A DNA stretch of 8,760 nucleotides from an uncultured Prevotella sp. (GCA_905210845.1 CAJLYG010000133.1:1-8760), one strand, 5' to 3'; shown: positions 1-5,616, counted from the first letter of the stretch. Notes: generated by a model not told the origin, from the letters alone. Numbers and translations are program-made.

Positions 1-219
1 CATAATAATAACATTATGTCAACTCAGAAAAAAGAATATACATTTCCATCTCCTGGTGATCATTTCATCATTGACAAGGCAAAGAGTATGCTCGTGGGCG
101 GGCAACAAATAACCGAGACCGCTGATAGTCTCGGCTTTGAGTATCCTCAACATTTCACGCGGATGTTCAGGCTGGAGACGGGAATGTCGCCGTCTCAGTT
201 TCTGAGAAACATCAAATGA
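1..219 (+). CDS. AraC-family transcriptional regulator, C-terminal DNA-binding part (5' end outside window)
   Basis: The end of an AraC/XylS-type regulator. The segment from DKAKSMLVGG through ITETADSLGFEYPQHFTRMF to TGMSPSQF matches the linker helix and second helix-turn-helix of the family: an 'A..LGF.....F.R.F....G.SP..F' pattern, a few residues from the C-terminus. Just before it, KKEY-F-SPGDHFI resembles the end of the first helix-turn-helix (family form F-K-K-x-x-G-x-S-P). The frame is also open to the window edge, so this is probably the tail of a normal regulator of about 250-300 residues. An ATG at 16 would instead give a 67-residue protein lacking the first HTH, which is less likely but not excluded. 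The gene converges on the ABM-fold gene, with 6 bp between the two stop codons. An AraC gene beside an ABM protein and an aldo/keto reductase suggests it regulates a small redox or detoxification cluster; that is inference. Confidence 0.65.
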   Translation, partial: HNNNIMSTQKKEYTFPSPGDHFIIDKAKSMLVGGQQITETADSLGFEYPQHFTRMFRLETGMSPSQFLRNIK

Positions 220-225
220 CATCCA

Positions 226-669
226 TCAGTGACGGATGTAACGGTCGTCTGTTGTGGGCATCGAGGCCGTATCGTTGATATACCGCTCGACTCTCATGTG
301 GAGGTCATATTTTTCGCGAAGGCGCGCAAGCGATCTCATCATTGACGAGGCGTGATGGGCATCAATAGCCACTTGGCTGCTCCAACTGTCAATGAGCAAA
401 ACGGTCTCGGGGTCTGACAGCGATAGAAAATAGTCATAGCGGAGATTGCCCTTCTCATGACGGATGGAATCGGCAATGCCGCTGGCTTCCATCTCTTCCA
501 CGAATTTCCTTGCGCTACCGTTCTTGCCGGTATAATAAAGGTTGACGATGATGGCCTTGGCTGACTGCTTGCATGTTGTCGCCGCAACTTGTGATTGGGC
601 ATGTAAATCCGTTGTGCAAGAGAGTAGCATAATGAATGCTCCAAATAAAGTCTTCATGCTGATGTTCAT
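226..669 (-). CDS. Exported antibiotic-biosynthesis-monooxygenase (ABM)-fold protein, putative quinol monooxygenase-like
   Basis: A 147-residue protein with an N-terminal signal sequence followed by one ABM-type ferredoxin-like domain (about residues 38-133). The domain shows the family features: a first strand (KAIIVNLYYT), a helix with KFVEEME, the conserved 'E.GNLRYDYF.S..DPETVLLIDSW' core, a histidine pair in 'AIDAHHAS', and a final strand (LHMRVERY). The signal has Lys6, then a hydrophobic run (residues 8-17). It could be cut after LHA (residue 24) by signal peptidase I, or at LLSC (Cys18) as a lipoprotein; I cannot decide. Family members act as small dimeric oxygenases on quinone-like compounds, or have unknown roles, and many are cytoplasmic, so the export signal is notable. 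The substrate cannot be read from sequence. Met1 at 669 is used; Met5 at 657 is an alternative. A -7 promoter element lies 28 nt upstream. Confidence 0.8.
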   Translation of the reverse strand: MNISMKTLFGAFIMLLSCTTDLHAQSQVAATTCKQSAKAIIVNLYYTGKNGSARKFVEEMEASGIADSIRHEKGNLRYDYFLSLSDPETVLLIDSWSSQVAIDAHHASSMMRSLARLREKYDLHMRVERYINDTASMPTTDDRYIRH

Positions 670-696
670 AAATGTATTCTGCTATTATGTTCGGTG

Positions 697-704
697 CAAA
701 GGTA
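697..704 (-). promoter_or_regulatory. -7 promoter element of the ABM-fold gene
   Basis: On the minus strand this reads TACCTTTG, a perfect match to the Bacteroidota -7 consensus TAnnTTTG. It sits 28 nt before the start codon at 669. No TTTG lies at the usual 19-21 nt further upstream; the nearest is 28 nt away (733-736), so the -33 element is weak and an activator may be needed. Confidence 0.5.
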
Positions 705-713
705 GGGATTATC

Positions 714-770
714 CTTGAATAGTGGAATACCGCAAAATGGGATATATCAACCATATTAACGGTATTCAAG
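714..770. repeat. Interrupted inverted repeat upstream of the ABM-fold gene
   Basis: CTTGAATA (714-721) and GAATACCG (725-732) are each the reverse complement of part of CGGTATTCAAG (760-770). Together the first two make a split copy of the arm. The repeat covers the expected -33 zone of the ABM-fold promoter and extends upstream of it, a typical place for an activator or repressor site. An AraC regulator is encoded nearby. No binding protein can be assigned from sequence alone. Confidence 0.35.
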
Positions 771-894
771 ATAAATATATTCGTATGCTCTTCCCCCTTT
801 TGTCACATGTTATGGTATCTACTGCAATCTCTCCAGTCCCGCATTTACCGTTCCATTCCCCTATGGTGTGCCCTTGGCAATGTCTTACAGAGGA

Positions 895-900
895 TAATTA
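895..900. repeat. Target-site duplication, left copy (TAATTA)
   Basis: TAATTA directly precedes the left terminal repeat of the IS1182-like element and recurs directly after the right terminal repeat at 2578-2583. TAATTA is itself palindromic, so the same bases could instead belong to a longer (19-bp) inverted repeat. The exact element boundary is therefore uncertain by up to 6 bp. Confidence 0.5.
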
Positions 901-955
901 GTGTTCACTGAATAAATGTAATATTCTGATATTCAATAAATAATATCGTTTTTGC

Positions 956-986
956 TTGGTGATTTAACATTTTATTTGTATCTTTG
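956..986 (+). promoter_or_regulatory. Promoter of the IS1182-like transposase
   Basis: The -7 element TATCTTTG (979-986) matches TAnnTTTG exactly. A TTG (956-958) 20 nt upstream serves as a partial -33 element; a full TTTG (951-954) lies 24 nt upstream. The transposase ATG follows at 1008, with an A/G-rich leader (AAAGGAAATAGAAG) just before it. Confidence 0.6.
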
Positions 987-1007
987 TAGTGTTAAAGGAA
1001 ATAGAAG

Positions 1008-2565
1008 ATGAAGTATACGTCTCAGAATAAAAACAGACAATTGACGCTGGGCATCTTCAGGTCGTCGTTTGACAACCTGGACAAGTCTAACCGTTGGGTC
1101 GTACTCGGCGATACTCTTCCTTGGGCTGAATTGGAGAAGATTTACAACTCCAGGCTGCATAATAAAGGAAAGGGCGCAGGCAACAAGCCGGCCCGGATGG
1201 TCATTGCTGCGATGATTATCAAGCACAAGATGAGTCTCTCTGACGAGGAGACTATCAGGATAATTCAGGAGAATCCCTACATGCAATACATGTGTGGTCT
1301 CTCGGAGTTGACCGACCAACCTATTTTCGATTCCTCGCTGTTTATTACAGTCCGTAAGCGTATTACCGATGAGGAGATAAACGAGATGACTGTCCGTCTG
1401 CTTGAAGAGCAGAACAGCGCAAGGGCAAGAACGACAATAGTGATGCCGGGCCAAAGAATGACAACGGAGCCACCAAGGAAGAAAGCAAGAAAGATAGCGT
1501 AGATGAGGTTCCTTTCGCCAAGGAATTCAAAGACTCGAAGGTCAGACTGCATAAAGGAGTGTTGAAGATGGACACTACATGCGCCAATGCAGAGGTATGT
1601 TACCCGGTAGATGTTGATATCATCCATGACGGATGCAAGGTTGTGGACAGATACATACACATCATATGTAAGTCGCTGAAGGTCAATGACCTATGCTCTT
1701 CTTACAAGGATGCTAGCAGAGCCTATCTTGTACTTGTTAAGATGAAGAAGAAAGGCGGTGAGCTTGTTCGCCAAACCAAGTTCTACATGCTTAATTGCTT
1801 GAACAAGGAGCTCTGGCTGATAGTCGAGCTTTTTGTCAACCACAATGGCAGTAAGAGCCTTCTGGCAAACCATGAGCAGCACACGCTCAACGCTATCTTT
1901 GAAATGTATGCACAACAACAGGAGATGCTCTCCAATGGCACACACACTTGTGCCAACCGCATCGTCAGCATCTTTCAGCCTCACATAAGACCCATAGTCC
2001 GTGGCAAAGCAAAGGCAAAGGTCGAGTTCGGTGCCAAGATTGGTGTAAGCATCTACAACGGTTACTCGTTCGTCGATCATCATAGTTGGGAGGCATATAA
2101 CGAAAGCTCTGACATGGAGCTCCATATCCGATTGTTCGAGCAGCGCTTCGGTTGCCTTCCGGCTTACCATCCTCGCTGACAAGATATATATATGAATAAG
2201 GCTAACAGGGACTTTCTGAAATCCAACGAGATAAACACATACAGTAAGCCTCTCGGCAGACCTCCAAAAGACCAAGACCTCCCGAATATTACGACAACAT
2301 GGCCAAAGCCATTGGGGACAGAAACGAAGTCGAATGCTCCTTCGGCACCGACAAGAGAATTTACAGAGCCGACAACATACAAGCCAAGCTTCCCAATACA
2401 GCAGAATGCTGGACAGGAATGTGCTACTTTGTCAAGAACGTGATGAAGTTCCTTAGGGAACTTTGTCTTCGCCTTTTTAAAAAATCGACTTTGGACTTCA
2501 TCCTATCATCGCGGAACAAAGACTGCAAGTTAAAATTCTTTATAGTCCCTGTATCCCCATATTAA
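1008..2565 (+). pseudogene. IS1182-like DDE transposase, frameshifted
   Basis: The N-terminal part (1008 to about 1417) carries the DUF772-type transposase domain (for example WVVLGDTLPWAELEKIY and MSLSDEETIRIIQENPYMQ). The catalytic part follows in other frames. The first Asp is in KMDTTCANAEV (codon 1571), the second in YSFVD (codon 2075), and the Glu in RNEVECSFGTDK (codon 2332), which fits the R(3)E(6)K spacing of this group. Joining the pieces needs four events: loss of about 1 base near 1416 (frame 0 to 2; KNDNSDAGPKND resumes at 1427), gain of 1 base near 2163, gain of 2 bases in the AT run 2186-2193 (these two together restore frame), and loss of 1 base near 2277 (PEYYDNMAKAIGDRNEVE resumes at 2281). 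The two +frame pieces after 1559 look like separate ORFs but are one ancestral gene. The stop at 2565 touches the right inverted repeat. Confidence 0.85.
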
Positions 2566-2583
2566 TTCAGTGAACACTAATTA
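2565..2583. repeat. Right inverted repeat and right TAATTA copy of the IS1182-like element
   Basis: ATTCAGTGAACAC (2565-2577) is the exact reverse complement of 901-913. It is followed by TAATTA (2578-2583), matching 895-900. Confidence 0.8.
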
Positions 2584-2603
2584 CTCATTACTCATTACTC
2601 ATT
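2581..2603. repeat. Heptanucleotide tandem repeat (TTACTCA, 3 copies plus 2 bases)
   Basis: Three exact TTACTCA units in tandem followed by TT. They lie between the right end of the IS1182-like element and the stop codon of the aldo/keto reductase (2607-2609). It does not affect any coding frame. Confidence 0.8.
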
Positions 2604-2606
2604 CTT

Positions 2607-3446
2607 CTATCTCCATCCCATGAACATCTTCACGGTCTCAGGATCGTTGTGGTCGAAGAAGACGCTGTGGCCAGTGTCCAAGCCATCGATTTGCTTCATC
2701 TCAGCATCGGTAAGATCGAAATCATAGATGTCGAGGTTCTGCTCCATTCGCTCCACGTGCGTGCTCTTGGGGATAATGATGACACCACGCTGGATGAGCC
2801 ATCTGAGCGCCACCTGCGCCACGCTCTTGCCATGCGCCTTACCGATGGCTTCGAGCACGGGATTGGTGAAGAAACCATTGCGGCCCTCGGCGAGTGGTCC
2901 CCATGACATGATACGGGTACCGAACTCCTCCATATATTTACGCGCTTGGGTCTGCTGGCAGAAGACATGGGTCTCCACCTGGTTGACGGCGGGAACGATC
3001 TCCACATTGCTGGCCAAGTCGATGAAGTGGTTGGGTTGGAAGTTGCTCACGCCGATGGCCTTCACCTTTCCCTCTTTGTAAGCTTCCTCCAAGGAGCGGT
3101 AAGCACCATAGTAGTCGCAGAACGGTTGATGGAGCAGCATCAGGTCGATGTAGTCGAGTCCGAGCGTGCGCAGGCTCTCGTCGATGCTGGCCTTCGCCTT
3201 GTCGTAGCCGTAGTTGGAAATCCACACTTTATCGACGAGGAAGATGTCCTCACGTGCGATGCCACTCTTGCGGATAGCGTTGCCCACGCCCTCCTCGTTG
3301 TGGTAGGCCTGCGCTGTGTCCACCATGCGGTAGCCCACGTTCAAGGCGTCGCCCACACAGCGTTCGGCGTCTGCAGGCGATACCTGATAAACTCCATAAC
3401 CCTCTTGCGGCATCATCACGCCATTGTTCAGTTTCAATGTCTCCAT
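2607..3446 (-). CDS. Aldo/keto reductase (2,5-diketo-D-gluconate reductase-like)
   Basis: A complete 279-residue cytoplasmic NADPH-dependent oxidoreductase that reduces aldehyde or ketone groups to alcohols by hydride transfer. The full aldo/keto reductase tetrad is present: Asp43 and Tyr48 (VDTAQAYHNE), Lys73 (VDKVW) and His106 (LLHQP). Other family motifs are GVSNFQ (132-137), NQVE (155-158) and the cofactor loop IPKSTHVERMEQN (225-237), whose Lys, Ser and Arg suit NADP(H). Length and motifs fit the short prokaryotic AKR5-like group; the actual substrate is unknown. The start at 3446 is the natural first Met before the KLNNGVMMP strand. Its promoter region has been split by an IS982-family element inserted only 13 nt upstream of the start codon, and the transposase gene runs in the same direction. 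Before both insertions the next gene downstream on this strand was the ABM-fold gene. Confidence 0.93.
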   Translation of the reverse strand: METLKLNNGVMMPQEGYGVYQVSPADAERCVGDALNVGYRMVDTAQAYHNEEGVGNAIRKSGIAREDIFLVDKVWISNYGYDKAKASIDESLRTLGLDYIDLMLLHQPFCDYYGAYRSLEEAYKEGKVKAIGVSNFQPNHFIDLASNVEIVPAVNQVETHVFCQQTQARKYMEEFGTRIMSWGPLAEGRNGFFTNPVLEAIGKAHGKSVAQVALRWLIQRGVIIIPKSTHVERMEQNLDIYDFDLTDAEMKQIDGLDTGHSVFFDHNDPETVKMFMGWR

Positions 3447-3450
3447 AATG

Positions 3451-3459
3451 TATAAAGTA
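3451..3459. repeat. 9-bp target-site duplication, left copy (TATAAAGTA)
   Basis: TATAAAGTA abuts the left end of the IS982-family element and recurs exactly at its right end (4486-4494). A 9-bp duplication is in the range reported for IS982-family insertions. Both copies are identical, which suggests a recent event. Confidence 0.9.
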
Positions 3460-3476
3460 ACGTGAGTTCGATGAAT

Positions 3477-4382
3477 TTAGAACAGAGTAAGCTGACGGTC
3501 AATGGAACGTTCAACAGCAATGGAGGGCTTCTTTGGGAAAAAGCAATATGCAGCCAAGGCTGCCAGTGTATTGACTACGAAATTCTCGACGCTTCTGTGC
3601 CTCGAATGCTCCACCTGAGCAATGTTCTTCAACTCATCATTGACGGTTTCAATGATGGCCCTCTTTCTAAGCAGAAGCTTGTCGGAAATGCTCATCAAGG
3701 CACCCTTCATGTTGTTCTTCAGTTTGGTTATCAGTTGTATCCCGTCCACAAAGAGACGCTGAAACAAATCCTTGCCGATATATCCTTTGTCACCGACAAG
3801 TTTGCCATAGAGAACTTCCACGAATGCCTTGTAGTCCAGTGGCTTCCTGTCGTCAACATCACCTGGTGTAATCATGAAGTTCAACAACTCACCTTTCTCA
3901 TTACAGATCAGATGAAGTTTGAAGCCGAAGAACCACCCCATGGAGCATTTGCCTCTTTGGGCTATTCCTTTGAAAGTCTTGTGTATGTGTATACGTTGGT
4001 TGCGGCATACCCGAAGTGGTGTGCTGTCCACAAAGCTGATTCCCGTGCACTTGCCCAAAAGCACCTTCTTAATAAATATTGCCAAAGGTATGGCCACCTC
4101 ATGCTCAAGTTCGACAAAACGGTTATAGGAGACTACTTTGGGGAACAAATGCCTCAGGTGCTTACACACATGCTGCAAGTAAAAATGCTTCAGGCAACGA
4201 TAGCCCGAACCATGGAACAGAATCATGATAACCATTACCTCAGCCTTCGACAATGTCGAATCGCGGTAATATTTGCGCTTATTCTGGGGCTGTATCGTAT
4301 ATTTTTCCATCTGGGCATCAAAAACTTTGCAGAAATCATCTGACATACAATAAATTTCAGTAACTTTGTCCTCGGTCATCAT
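3477..4382 (-). CDS. IS982-family transposase
   Basis: A 301-residue DDE transposase that cuts and rejoins the element ends. The expected catalytic residues, counted from this start, are Asp119 (GISFVDSTPLRVC), Asp198 (KLVGDKGYIGKDLF) and Glu245 (AIIETVNDELKN). The stretch GWFFGFKLHLICNEKGELL between the two Asp residues is typical of the family. The frame is open further upstream to an ATG at 4463, but that start lies upstream of the promoter at 4421-4452. The ATG-ATG pair at 4382 and 4379 is therefore preferred and gives the usual family length of about 300. The stop codon overlaps the left inverted repeat. No frameshift or missing catalytic residue is seen, so the protein is probably active. 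It lies 30 nt upstream of the aldo/keto reductase start and on the same strand. Confidence 0.92.
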   Translation of the reverse strand: MMTEDKVTEIYCMSDDFCKVFDAQMEKYTIQPQNKRKYYRDSTLSKAEVMVIMILFHGSGYRCLKHFYLQHVCKHLRHLFPKVVSYNRFVELEHEVAIPLAIFIKKVLLGKCTGISFVDSTPLRVCRNQRIHIHKTFKGIAQRGKCSMGWFFGFKLHLICNEKGELLNFMITPGDVDDRKPLDYKAFVEVLYGKLVGDKGYIGKDLFQRLFVDGIQLITKLKNNMKGALMSISDKLLLRKRAIIETVNDELKNIAQVEHSRHRSVENFVVNTLAALAAYCFFPKKPSIAVERSIDRQLTLF

Positions 4383-4420
4383 AGCGATTTTTGTCTGTAT
4401 TTCTTTGTATTTCGACACTA

Positions 4421-4452
4421 TAAAGATACGACAAATTTCGCTAATCACCAAA
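4421..4452 (-). promoter_or_regulatory. Promoter of the IS982-family transposase
   Basis: On the minus strand a TTTG -33 element (4449-4452) is followed after exactly 20 nt by TATCTTTA (4421-4428), a 7-of-8 match to TAnnTTTG. It lies inside the element and points toward the transposase and, beyond it, the aldo/keto reductase. Its position excludes the upstream in-frame ATG at 4463 as the translation start. Confidence 0.6.
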
Positions 4453-4467
4453 TTTATAAGCACTTAT

Positions 4468-4494
4468 AATTCATCGAACTCACGTTATAAAGTA
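4468..4494. repeat. Right inverted repeat and 9-bp duplication of the IS982-family element
   Basis: The 18-bp repeat at 4468-4485 is the perfect reverse complement of 3460-3477. It is followed by TATAAAGTA (4486-4494), identical to 3451-3459. Confidence 0.9.
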
Positions 4495-4523
4495 TAATGT
4501 TTAAATTATCATGATTACGGATG

Positions 4524-4531
4524 CAAAGTTA
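4524..4531 (-). promoter_or_regulatory. Probable native -7 element of the aldo/keto reductase, now displaced
   Basis: On the minus strand it reads TAACTTTG, a perfect TAnnTTTG match. If the IS982-family element and one duplication copy are removed, it falls about 42 nt upstream of the aldo/keto reductase start codon, a normal distance. No TTTG occurs at the expected -33 position. Today it is separated from the gene by about 1.1 kb. Confidence 0.5.
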
Positions 4532-4743
4532 CGGAGTTTCCCTAAAGCTATGTTATATGAATCCCCGACAAACTTACCATTTTCGCTGAATCGTGCCAAA
4601 GGACATTTTTTTGTGAGTTCTTCTGCCCTTTGACAGTATTTGACACACCCGCTCTCTACCTTTCACCATGCAAACGTGGAACATCTTCATATGCCACGTG
4701 TAGCAGGAATATAATATACTATCCATATTATTAATTATGACCT

Positions 4744-4884
4744 ATGCCGTTCATAACAAAGAAAACTTGCGCGAATGTGCCGAAATTCGCCGTATTTTTC
4801 ATCTTCGTGTTGGTTCTGAGCTACTTGTTTCAGGATCAGCTGTCAGACCCGCACCGATGGATATGGATGCCGCGAATCTTTTAA
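4744..4884 (+). CDS. Possible small single-span membrane protein
   Basis: A 46-residue ORF with a basic, polar N-terminus (residues 1-14), one clear hydrophobic span of about 15 residues (FAVFFIFVLVLSYLF, 15-29) and an acidic then Trp-containing tail (HRWIWMPRIF). The positive-inside pattern suggests N-in, C-out topology. Third codon positions are richer in G/C than in the competing overlapping frame (4737-4895, 52 residues, no obvious features), which favours this frame. No family is recognised. It precedes a possible 33-residue ORF and a truncated DUF4112 gene on the same strand. It could be a chance ORF. Confidence 0.4.
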   Translation: MPFITKKTCANVPKFAVFFIFVLVLSYLFQDQLSDPHRWIWMPRIF

Positions 4885-4908
4885 TTGTTAACTAAAAACG
4901 ATGACGAC

Positions 4909-5010
4909 ATGAACAGAAATGATTCTCAACAAATCTATGGGGAAATCCGAGACATTGCAGCCCGCCGTAAGGACGGCGCGACCTATCTTGCGACGACCGT
5001 CACACTTTAA
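4909..5010 (+). CDS. Possible 33-residue small ORF, unknown
   Basis: It starts at ATG 4909 (MNRNDSQQIYGEIRDIAARR) and ends LATTVTL at a TAA. It is hydrophilic with no membrane segment. It lies 24 nt after the possible membrane ORF and 47 nt before the DUF4112 gene. No family is recognised. It may be a true small protein, a remnant of a larger gene, or chance. Confidence 0.25.
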   Translation: MNRNDSQQIYGEIRDIAARRKDGATYLATTVTL

Positions 5011-5057
5011 CAAACAACTTTGGAAAATTAAAATGATATAGTAAAGATAATAGCATT

Positions 5058-5390
5058 ATGGCAAACAGCAGACGACAGCAGGACCAGGCTGATTTGGGTA
5101 TGGACTTCTCAAAGGAAGACCGGCAACGGGAGGAGGCGCTCGCACGGGAGCAATGGCGTGAGGCGGAGAAGCAAGCCAAACGTGAGGCGCTGATGAACAC
5201 CACCTCTTACCGTGTCATGGACAAGACGGCAAAATACATGGACAAATTTTGCCTCGACCCTATCATCGGACTGATTCCTGGTGGTATCGGTGATGTACTG
5301 TCTAGTGCTCTCGCCATGCCATTCATCTACTTCGCGTTGGTGCAGGTGCGATCCATTCCGTTGACGCTCGCCGTGATTTGTAATTCTTAA
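5058..5390 (+). CDS. DUF4112 domain protein, C-terminally truncated
   Basis: A 110-residue protein. Residues about 15-45 are strongly charged and helical (Glu/Arg/Lys/Ala rich, probable coiled coil). From about residue 51 the DUF4112 domain begins, with its signature MDKFCLDPIIGLIPGGIGDV (61-80) and a hydrophobic segment (about 81-98). The protein stops at LAVICNS, where full-length family members continue with a second 'GLIP..GD' half. Downstream bases in all three plus frames do not recover that half, so the loss looks like a deletion or rearrangement near 5385 rather than a single point mutation. The function of DUF4112 is unknown; members are predicted membrane-associated. Start 5058 is the only sensible Met; no strong ribosome-binding site is visible. 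It may be a functional short form or a pseudogene. Confidence 0.7.
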   Translation: MANSRRQQDQADLGMDFSKEDRQREEALAREQWREAEKQAKREALMNTTSYRVMDKTAKYMDKFCLDPIIGLIPGGIGDVLSSALAMPFIYFALVQVRSIPLTLAVICNS

Positions 5391-5498
5391 CTTCCAAATA
5401 GATAAGGCACACGCAATATGGATTACAAAAAATAAGTAGACAAAGTAAAATCATGAATTAAAAATTGGTCGTGGTACAATCAGAAAAATCAATAATCT

Positions 5499-5512
5499 CA
5501 CTTTTTAAAGTG
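5499..5512. promoter_or_regulatory. Near-palindrome CACTTT-TT-AAAGTG
   Basis: Two perfect 6-bp arms separated by 2 bp, about 70 bp upstream of the -33 element of the DUF2975 operon and about 110 bp after the DUF4112 stop. It could be an operator for the operon's own regulator or a weak hairpin. The rest of 5391-5498 is AT-rich with no recognisable feature. Confidence 0.25.
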
Positions 5513-5562
5513 GACTCATTTATGTTACTCAAATATCTTGCATATCCAATTTATGTTAAAAA

Positions 5563-5577
5563 TATCGTTATACGATA
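5563..5577. promoter_or_regulatory. Candidate operator TATCGT-TAT-ACGATA
   Basis: Two perfect 6-bp arms with a 3-bp centre, ending 7 bp upstream of the -33 TTTG (5585-5588) of the DUF2975 operon promoter. Small dimeric XRE regulators usually bind short palindromes of this size near their own promoter. The operon encodes such a regulator, so autoregulation is a reasonable guess. Confidence 0.4.
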
Positions 5578-5584
5578 AATAATA

Positions 5585-5616
5585 TTTGATTATTAATAAT
5601 ATTATCCCTAATTTTG
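5585..5616 (+). promoter_or_regulatory. Promoter of the DUF2975-XRE-barrel operon
   Basis: TTTG (5585-5588), an exact 20-nt spacer, then TAATTTTG (5609-5616): a complete match to the Bacteroidota -33/-7 promoter. The first ATG of the operon follows at 5648, giving a short leader of about 25 nt. Confidence 0.75.

Larger units (their letters stand above)
901..2577 (+). mobile_element. Decayed IS1182-like insertion sequence
   Basis: A 1,677-bp element bounded by perfect 13-bp terminal inverted repeats, GTGTTCACTGAAT at 901-913 and its reverse complement at 2565-2577, with TAATTA directly outside both ends. It holds one DDE-type transposase gene on the plus strand, now broken by small indels, so it is no longer expected to move on its own. 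The terminal repeats are still perfect, so a related intact copy elsewhere could still mobilise it. It lies between the ABM-fold gene and the 3' end of the aldo/keto reductase and does not disrupt either coding region. Confidence 0.85.
3460..4485 (-). mobile_element. Intact IS982-family insertion sequence
   Basis: A 1,026-bp element with perfect 18-bp terminal inverted repeats, ACGTGAGTTCGATGAATT at 3460-3477 and its reverse complement at 4468-4485, flanked by a 9-bp direct repeat. It carries one uninterrupted transposase gene on the minus strand, with its own promoter inside the right end. Size, repeat type, duplication length and transposase sequence all fit the IS982 family, which includes elements known from oral and gut Bacteroidota. 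The element interrupts the 5' untranslated region of the aldo/keto reductase gene. Confidence 0.92.
4495..5057. other. Gene-poor stretch between the IS982 element and the DUF4112 gene
   Basis: It holds the orphaned native promoter of the aldo/keto reductase (4524-4531, minus), a weak plus-strand -7-like TACCTTTC at 4657-4664 without a well-spaced -33 element, and two possible small ORFs (4744-4884 and 4909-5010). No RNA gene and no long ORF is seen. Confidence 0.6.

Noticed and set aside
16..219. A stand-alone 67-residue regulator lacking the first HTH
   Set aside because: The frame is open to the window edge and residues before the linker resemble the end of the first HTH, so a partial normal AraC protein is simpler.
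1277..2275. Several minus-strand open frames of 127-194 codons
   Set aside because: All are antisense to the broken transposase, whose motifs are on the plus strand.
2946..3455. Plus-strand open frame of 169 codons
   Set aside because: Antisense to the aldo/keto reductase, whose full catalytic tetrad is on the minus strand. The valine/leucine-rich translation is typical of a shadow frame.
3462..4343. Long plus-strand open frame of 293 codons
   Set aside because: It lies antisense to the IS982-family transposase, which has clear catalytic motifs, a promoter and correct element ends on the other strand.
901..4485. Composite transposon carrying the aldo/keto reductase between two IS elements
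   Set aside because: The two elements belong to different families with different terminal repeats, and each has its own target duplication, so they inserted independently.
4657..4664. TACCTTTC as plus-strand promoter for the small membrane ORF
   Set aside because: It matches 7 of 8 -7 bases, but the two nearby TTTG motifs are 24 and 14 nt away, outside the normal spacing.
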